This document shows, piece by piece, positions 60,414 to 64,000 of a stretch of 64,000 nucleotides of DNA. The position numbers and the translations under genes were made by a program. The DNA lies in assembly GCF_900167205.1 (NCBI RefSeq), contig NZ_FUWW01000010.1, forward strand, positions 1-64,000. The letters are read 5' to 3'. Numbering within the stretch: the first letter of the stretch is position 1; each line of letters starts with the position of its first letter. The DNA comes from Eubacterium coprostanoligenes (GTDB taxonomy: Bacteria; Bacillota; Clostridia; Oscillospirales; Acutalibacteraceae). The notes below the pieces were generated by a model that saw only the letters and a list, made by a program, of their open reading frames with translations, did not search any database and was not told the DNA's origin.

Positions 60414-61319
60414 ATGGCAATTTCCAAATCTACTCATTTCGGCATTGCAAGAAAAATTGTGTCGAATATGACCGCTCAAAGTTGGGAAGAAATTCCACAT
60501 GCAGGGTTGGTTTATGAGCCTGAGGTTACTGCTTTTCTTGCGGAGTGTAAAAAGCTTAACGAAGGCTGTACTGACAAATCAAAGAAAATCACTATCAACA
60601 CTGTTATGATGAAGGTTATTTGCGAGGGACTTAAGGTTGCCCCAAAGATGAATGCTCACCTTGAATTCAACCGCAAACTTGTTCGTGGTTGCCTCCACGA
60701 ATTTGACCATGTTGATGTTTCTATGCCGGCACTTTTGCCAAACGGTGAAATGATGACACTCAATATGCACGATATGGGCAACAAAACTCTCACGGAAATG
60801 ACTGCCGCTATTCATGACAGCTTGCGCAGAGCAAGCAATACCGACCTCAACGAAGTTATGTATGAGGTGTCACTCGACAACACTCTTCAAGGCTTGAAGC
60901 AGGGCAAGGTTCTTCAGGCTATTCGCCGTCTTTACGGTTCAAAGACAGGCAAGCATAAAGTAAAAACTCTTTCGGGTCAGGCAAAGAAGGATTATTATTC
61001 TATTCCAACAACCGAAAGACTTACAAAGCATGATATTGAACAAGGCACAATCACAATTTCAAATCTCGGCTCAATCAAGCGTGATTTCAGAGGCAGTTGC
61101 ACATTGCTCGAGATCATTCCGCCACAGGTTGTTGCCATTGCAATCAATTCATCACAGCAAAAACCTATTGTTGTTGACGGTGAAATAAAGGTTGGCACAG
61201 TTATGCCTCTTTCAATTTGCATGGACCACAGAGCACTTGATTACGGAGATATTGTTCCGTTCTTCAACAAACTTGATGAGATTTTTGCTCACCCTGAAAT
61301 TATCCAAACTTGGAAATAA
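60414..61319 (+). CDS. Free-standing E2-type acyltransferase domain
   Basis: 301-residue protein that matches only the catalytic domain of 2-oxo acid dehydrogenase E2 (chloramphenicol acetyltransferase fold). There is no lipoyl domain and no E1/E3-binding domain. The active-site stretch is CMDHRALDYGD near the C-terminus (His and the following Asp kept). GTITISNLGSI is the usual substrate-channel strand. ATG 60414 follows AAGGAGG. Without a lipoyl arm it must use another acyl carrier, most likely free acyl-CoA, which fits its place next to a CoA-transferase. Confidence 0.85.
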   Translation: MAISKSTHFGIARKIVSNMTAQSWEEIPHAGLVYEPEVTAFLAECKKLNEGCTDKSKKITINTVMMKVICEGLKVAPKMNAHLEFNRKLVRGCLHEFDHVDVSMPALLPNGEMMTLNMHDMGNKTLTEMTAAIHDSLRRASNTDLNEVMYEVSLDNTLQGLKQGKVLQAIRRLYGSKTGKHKVKTLSGQAKKDYYSIPTTERLTKHDIEQGTITISNLGSIKRDFRGSCTLLEIIPPQVVAIAINSSQQKPIVVDGEIKVGTVMPLSICMDHRALDYGDIVPFFNKLDEIFAHPEIIQTWK

Positions 61320-61338
61320 ACAATAGTCTAAATACACT

Positions 61339-61370
61339 AAAACCGCAAACGATTGTCTGCGGTTTTTTCT
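61339..61370. terminator. Bidirectional terminator, E2-like gene / DUF4363
   Basis: 9-bp stem AAAACCGCA / TGCGGTTTT with a 10-nt loop and a TTTTTTCTT tail on the plus strand. Confidence 0.85.
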
Positions 61371-61374
61371 TGTG

Positions 61375-61701
61375 CTAAAAAATATTTGAAAGTGTAATTC
61401 TTTGGTTCTCGTGGTATGCGTAGGTCAACGCTCGTATTTCTGCGAGAGCCTCTTTTTGTTTTTCACCGCTTTTGCTGTCCAATTGCTCAATGCTCACCGC
61501 CAAATCGTCTACCATATCGTGCTCCGAAAAAATGTAGATAACATCATTTTTCTTTTTCCACAATTCCTTTATTCCGTCAGCATCCTCGTGCTCGGTCATA
61601 TACACCACCTTGTCGCAAAAATCCTCAATATATATTTGTTCGTATGTGCACAACCCTGCCGAAATTATCAACAAGGCAACCGCAATCCAAATCCTTTTCA
61701 T
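61375..61701 (-). CDS. DUF4363 family protein
   Basis: 108 residues: one N-terminal membrane helix (about 5-22) and a helical outside domain (YIEDFCDKVVYMTEH, LAVSIEQLDS). It is typical of spore-formers and usually next to a DUF421 gene, as here (four-base overlap). Function unknown; a role in the spore or forespore membrane is inferred from its distribution. Confidence 0.82.
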   Translation of the reverse strand: MKRIWIAVALLIISAGLCTYEQIYIEDFCDKVVYMTEHEDADGIKELWKKKNDVIYIFSEHDMVDDLAVSIEQLDSKSGEKQKEALAEIRALTYAYHENQRITLSNIF

Positions 61702-62372
61702 TGCTCCTCCTTTGCAACGATGTATGCCGTGCCGTCATTTTTGATTGTCATAACAAGAATGTTTTGAGGTTGTTCGCCGTTTGAAATTGCAATCAGCTTT
61801 GCTTCGTTTTCGTCAATGTTCACATTGCCAAAGCAGTCTGCAACCGCCTTTCCGTCAACAATTGCAGTAATCGGCACTTGTGCACCTTCCGTTTTTATTC
61901 CCATATCTTTTGGCGTCAGCGGAGCATACTCGGACTTCTTTTGAACAGATACAACTCCGTTTGTTTCTACTATTGCATTTGCAACCTGCGAAATGTCAAA
62001 TACTCCTGCCTGCCTGACTGCGTCTGTCAAATCATCAATGGTGAATCGTAGTTTCGTCAACTCGCCTTGCTGAATTTTTCCGTCTTTGATGATGAATCTC
62101 GGCTTACCCTTTATCAGCGCCCTGAATTTGATTGATTTCATCGAAAGCGTGGAATTGATGATTTCAAAACTGATGAATATCGCAATCGGTATCAGCGAAT
62201 TTGCAAGTGGCATACCGTTGTTTTCGAGTGGAACGGTTGCAACCGCACTGATAAGTATGGTTATAACAAGCTCTTGCGGATTCAGTTCTCCGATTTGTCG
62301 CTTGCCCATAACTCGCATTGCCACGGTTATAAAAATGTAAATGATTATTGCTCTCAATAATGTTATAGACAT
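61698..62372 (-). CDS. DUF421/YetF-type membrane protein
   Basis: 224 residues: three N-terminal membrane helices (about 4-85) and a cytosolic or cortex-facing YetF-type domain (SIKFRALIKGKPRFIIKDGKIQ, then LRFTIDDLTDAVRQAGVFDI). Members are common in Bacillus and Clostridia and some are spore-associated. Overlaps the DUF4363 gene, and is divergent from gerA, which supports a sporulation/germination setting. Confidence 0.9.
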   Translation of the reverse strand: MSITLLRAIIIYIFITVAMRVMGKRQIGELNPQELVITILISAVATVPLENNGMPLANSLIPIAIFISFEIINSTLSMKSIKFRALIKGKPRFIIKDGKIQQGELTKLRFTIDDLTDAVRQAGVFDISQVANAIVETNGVVSVQKKSEYAPLTPKDMGIKTEGAQVPITAIVDGKAVADCFGNVNIDENEAKLIAISNGEQPQNILVMTIKNDGTAYIVAKEEQ

Positions 62373-62448
62373 ATACTCACCAAAATTAAGTTATCCTCAT
62401 TTTTGCATAATATACATAAATCATTTCATAATAAAAACGGTGATTATT

Positions 62449-63900
62449 ATGAAGTTGTTTGATGATTACGAGCTTAATTTGCTGACATTCAAGGATGATT
62501 TCAAAGATTCTTCGGATTTTTTATTGAAAGAACTGAAAACGAAAAATTCAAGAATGTTTCTTGCCTGTATGGACGGACTTGTTAATTCGTTGTTGCTCAG
62601 TCAAATGATTGTTGAGCCGATTTGTGATTTTGACAAAAAATGCGAAAGTCCTAGAGAATATCTTGAACTTCTCCAAACGCAGATTGTTCATTGCCCGGAG
62701 CAAAACGAGGTCACAACCTTTGATGACGCTTATTATTTTTTGATGTCGGGCTTTGCTGTTGTTGTGATTGAGGGATGCTCAACCGCACTTGCATTTGGCG
62801 TGCAGGGTTGGAGCAGACGAGATACTTCCGAACCGTCAACCGAGGCAAATGTAAAAGGTGCAAAGGAGTGTTTTGTCGAAACTCTGAATGACAACAAAGC
62901 ACTGCTTCGTAAAAGACTCAAAACCTATCATTTGAAGCAAAAACAGTTGAGCCTCGGCAACAGTGCACGCACTCCTGTTGCAATTTGCTATATTGATGAT
63001 AGGGCAGACAAGACTATTGTTGATGAGGTAGAAAAACGACTGAAAGAGGCGGATTTCAACACCGTTCTTGATTACGGCGAACTACTGCCGTTTATTGATT
63101 CGGATGTAAAAAGTTTCTTTTCTTGTGTCGGCACAACTGAACGCCCCGATGTTTTGGCATCTAAACTGCTTGAGGGCAGAGTGGCTGTTATGGTTGAGGG
63201 CACACCATTTGTGATGTACACTCCGTATCTGTTTTCGGATAATTTTTCATCACTTGATGATTACGACAATCCGCCGTTTTATTCAAGTTTTATACGGATC
63301 ATCAAGTACGGTGCGTTTATTGTTTCGGTGTTCTTGCCGGGTTTGTTTGTTGCGGTCGGCACATTTCATCAGGAGCTTATTCCGCCAAATCTGCTGTTCT
63401 TGATTGCAACAAACGAGGCAACAACACCGTATACCTTAACCGTGGAAGCTGTTTTTGTGCACCTGGTGTACGAGATAATGCGAGAAGCGGGATTGAGATT
63501 GCCCGATAGTATCGGTCACGCAATTTCAATTATCGGTGCAATAGTCATCGGTGATGCGGCGGTGTCGGCAGGTATAATCGGTGCACCGATGCTGATTGTC
63601 GTTGCAGGCACGGCTATATCGTCATATGTGATTTATCCGCTGTATGAAAGCCTTGCCGTCATCAGAATTATATTTATTATTATTGGCGGAGTTTTTGGGA
63701 TTTACGGTCTTATGCTTGGTGCGGCAATGTTGTTTTGCAATATCTGTTCGCTTAATCCGTTTGGTGTTCCGTATTCGTCACCGCTGTCACCGCTCACAAA
63801 AACAGCGCTTGTTGATGTCCTGTTCAGAGGTGGCTGGCGCAGACTTGTAAAACGCCGTGTCCGTGTCACAAATTTGGAAGGGGTGTCTGTTGATGATTGA
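62449..63900 (+). CDS. Spore germination receptor subunit A (GerA family)
   Basis: 483-residue A subunit of a nutrient germinant receptor in the spore inner membrane. N-terminal soluble domain (1-270) with MLSGFAVVVIEG-like strands and GVQGWSRRDTSEPSTEANVKGAKECFVE, the family signature, then five or so membrane helices (about 280-440) and a polar tail. Start ATG 62449 with GGTGAT upstream; the frame is open further 5' but overlaps DUF421. It overlaps the gerB start by eight bases. Confidence 0.95.
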   Translation: MKLFDDYELNLLTFKDDFKDSSDFLLKELKTKNSRMFLACMDGLVNSLLLSQMIVEPICDFDKKCESPREYLELLQTQIVHCPEQNEVTTFDDAYYFLMSGFAVVVIEGCSTALAFGVQGWSRRDTSEPSTEANVKGAKECFVETLNDNKALLRKRLKTYHLKQKQLSLGNSARTPVAICYIDDRADKTIVDEVEKRLKEADFNTVLDYGELLPFIDSDVKSFFSCVGTTERPDVLASKLLEGRVAVMVEGTPFVMYTPYLFSDNFSSLDDYDNPPFYSSFIRIIKYGAFIVSVFLPGLFVAVGTFHQELIPPNLLFLIATNEATTPYTLTVEAVFVHLVYEIMREAGLRLPDSIGHAISIIGAIVIGDAAVSAGIIGAPMLIVVAGTAISSYVIYPLYESLAVIRIIFIIIGGVFGIYGLMLGAAMLFCNICSLNPFGVPYSSPLSPLTKTALVDVLFRGGWRRLVKRRVRVTNLEGVSVDD

Positions 63901-64000
63901 TGCAAAAAGAGGCAAAATATCACCCCGACAGCTCTTTTGCATATTCTTTGTGTCAAGAATTGTTGTGTCGCTGACCTATGTTCAGTCGGTGTCTGTCGGC
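63893..64000 (+). CDS. Spore germination receptor subunit B (GerAB/APC superfamily), 5' part
   Basis: The first 36 codons only; the gene runs off the window. It starts MIDAKRGKISPRQLF and enters a hydrophobic helix (CIFFVSRIVVSL), as in endospore germination permeases that bind the germinant. AAGGGG lies upstream, and the ATG overlaps the gerA stop. Confidence 0.8.
   Translation, partial: MIDAKRGKISPRQLFCIFFVSRIVVSLTYVQSVSVG

Noticed and set aside
1-64000. CRISPR arrays, tRNA/rRNA genes, insertion sequences, prophage genes
   Set aside because: I found no regularly spaced repeats, no clover-leaf or rRNA-like stretches and no transposase or integrase frames in the window.

Overview
The window is an AT-rich chromosomal segment of a strictly anaerobic, endospore-forming Clostridia-type Firmicute, probably a gut commensal. 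The evidence is a GerA/GerB germination receptor at the right end, an adjacent DUF421/DUF4363 pair, a T-box in front of thrS, sigma-A-like promoters with 16-18 bp spacers, strong GGAGG ribosome sites, an Ech-type energy-converting [NiFe]-hydrogenase, an NrdR repressor, and a standard ylxM-ffh-rpsP-khpA-rimM-trmD block. I see no phage, IS element, CRISPR array, rRNA or tRNA gene.

Layout. 0.2-4 kb (minus): two-component system, Dabb-fold protein, RNase Y. 4-6.4 kb (plus): T-box and thrS. 6.4-8.3 kb (minus): larB-larC for the nickel-pincer cofactor. 8.3-9.9 kb (plus): metY behind a leader that encodes a 22-residue peptide ending in a Cys-Phe-Cys-Cys run. 9.9-19.6 kb (minus): one long operon, echABCDEF-hypF-hypC-hypD-hypE. 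19.9-23.4 kb: cell-wall deacetylase, an orphan solute-binding lipoprotein and a LysR regulator. 23.6-28.1 kb (plus): nadB-nadC-iolB-like-alcohol dehydrogenase-lipoprotein. 28.1-34.4 kb: ridA and ilvA, a second orphan binding protein, a PHP phosphoesterase, a repeat remnant, comM/yifB and a membrane acyltransferase. 34.5-36.3 kb: phosphohexomutase and a 31-residue membrane miniprotein. 36.5-42.2 kb: an unusual five-gene operon (SCP2-like protein, class III aminotransferase, split transketolase N and C subunits, second SCP2-like protein) followed by a Cys-rich miniprotein and a classic single-domain SCP2 protein on the other strand. 42.4-49.1 kb: aminotransferase, TIM-barrel, EamA transporter, nrdR, YoaK-like protein, phosphoesterase and hisC. 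49.2-53.4 kb: SRP, ribosome and tRNA modification genes, then an HPr-like protein. 53.5-58.7 kb (minus): coiled-coil protein, coaD, rsmD, uvrC and a GH110-like beta-helix protein. 58.9-61.3 kb: CoA-transferase and a free-standing E2-type acyltransferase. 61.4-64 kb: DUF4363, DUF421 and the germination receptor genes.

How it fits together. Ech plus HypCDEF gives ferredoxin-linked H2 turnover coupled to ion translocation. LarB/LarC show a second nickel enzyme system. MetY feeds sulfur into methionine or cysteine and appears to be controlled by cysteine supply through its leader peptide. The least explained block is 36.6-42.2 kb. Three lipid-carrier-fold proteins, two of which look like tandem SCP2 domains, are grouped with a ketol-transferring enzyme and an aminotransferase. 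This suggests that a C2 ketol unit is added to a hydrophobic aldehyde and then aminated, a reaction order that would give a 2-amino-1,3-diol (sphingoid-like) product. That reading is inference only.
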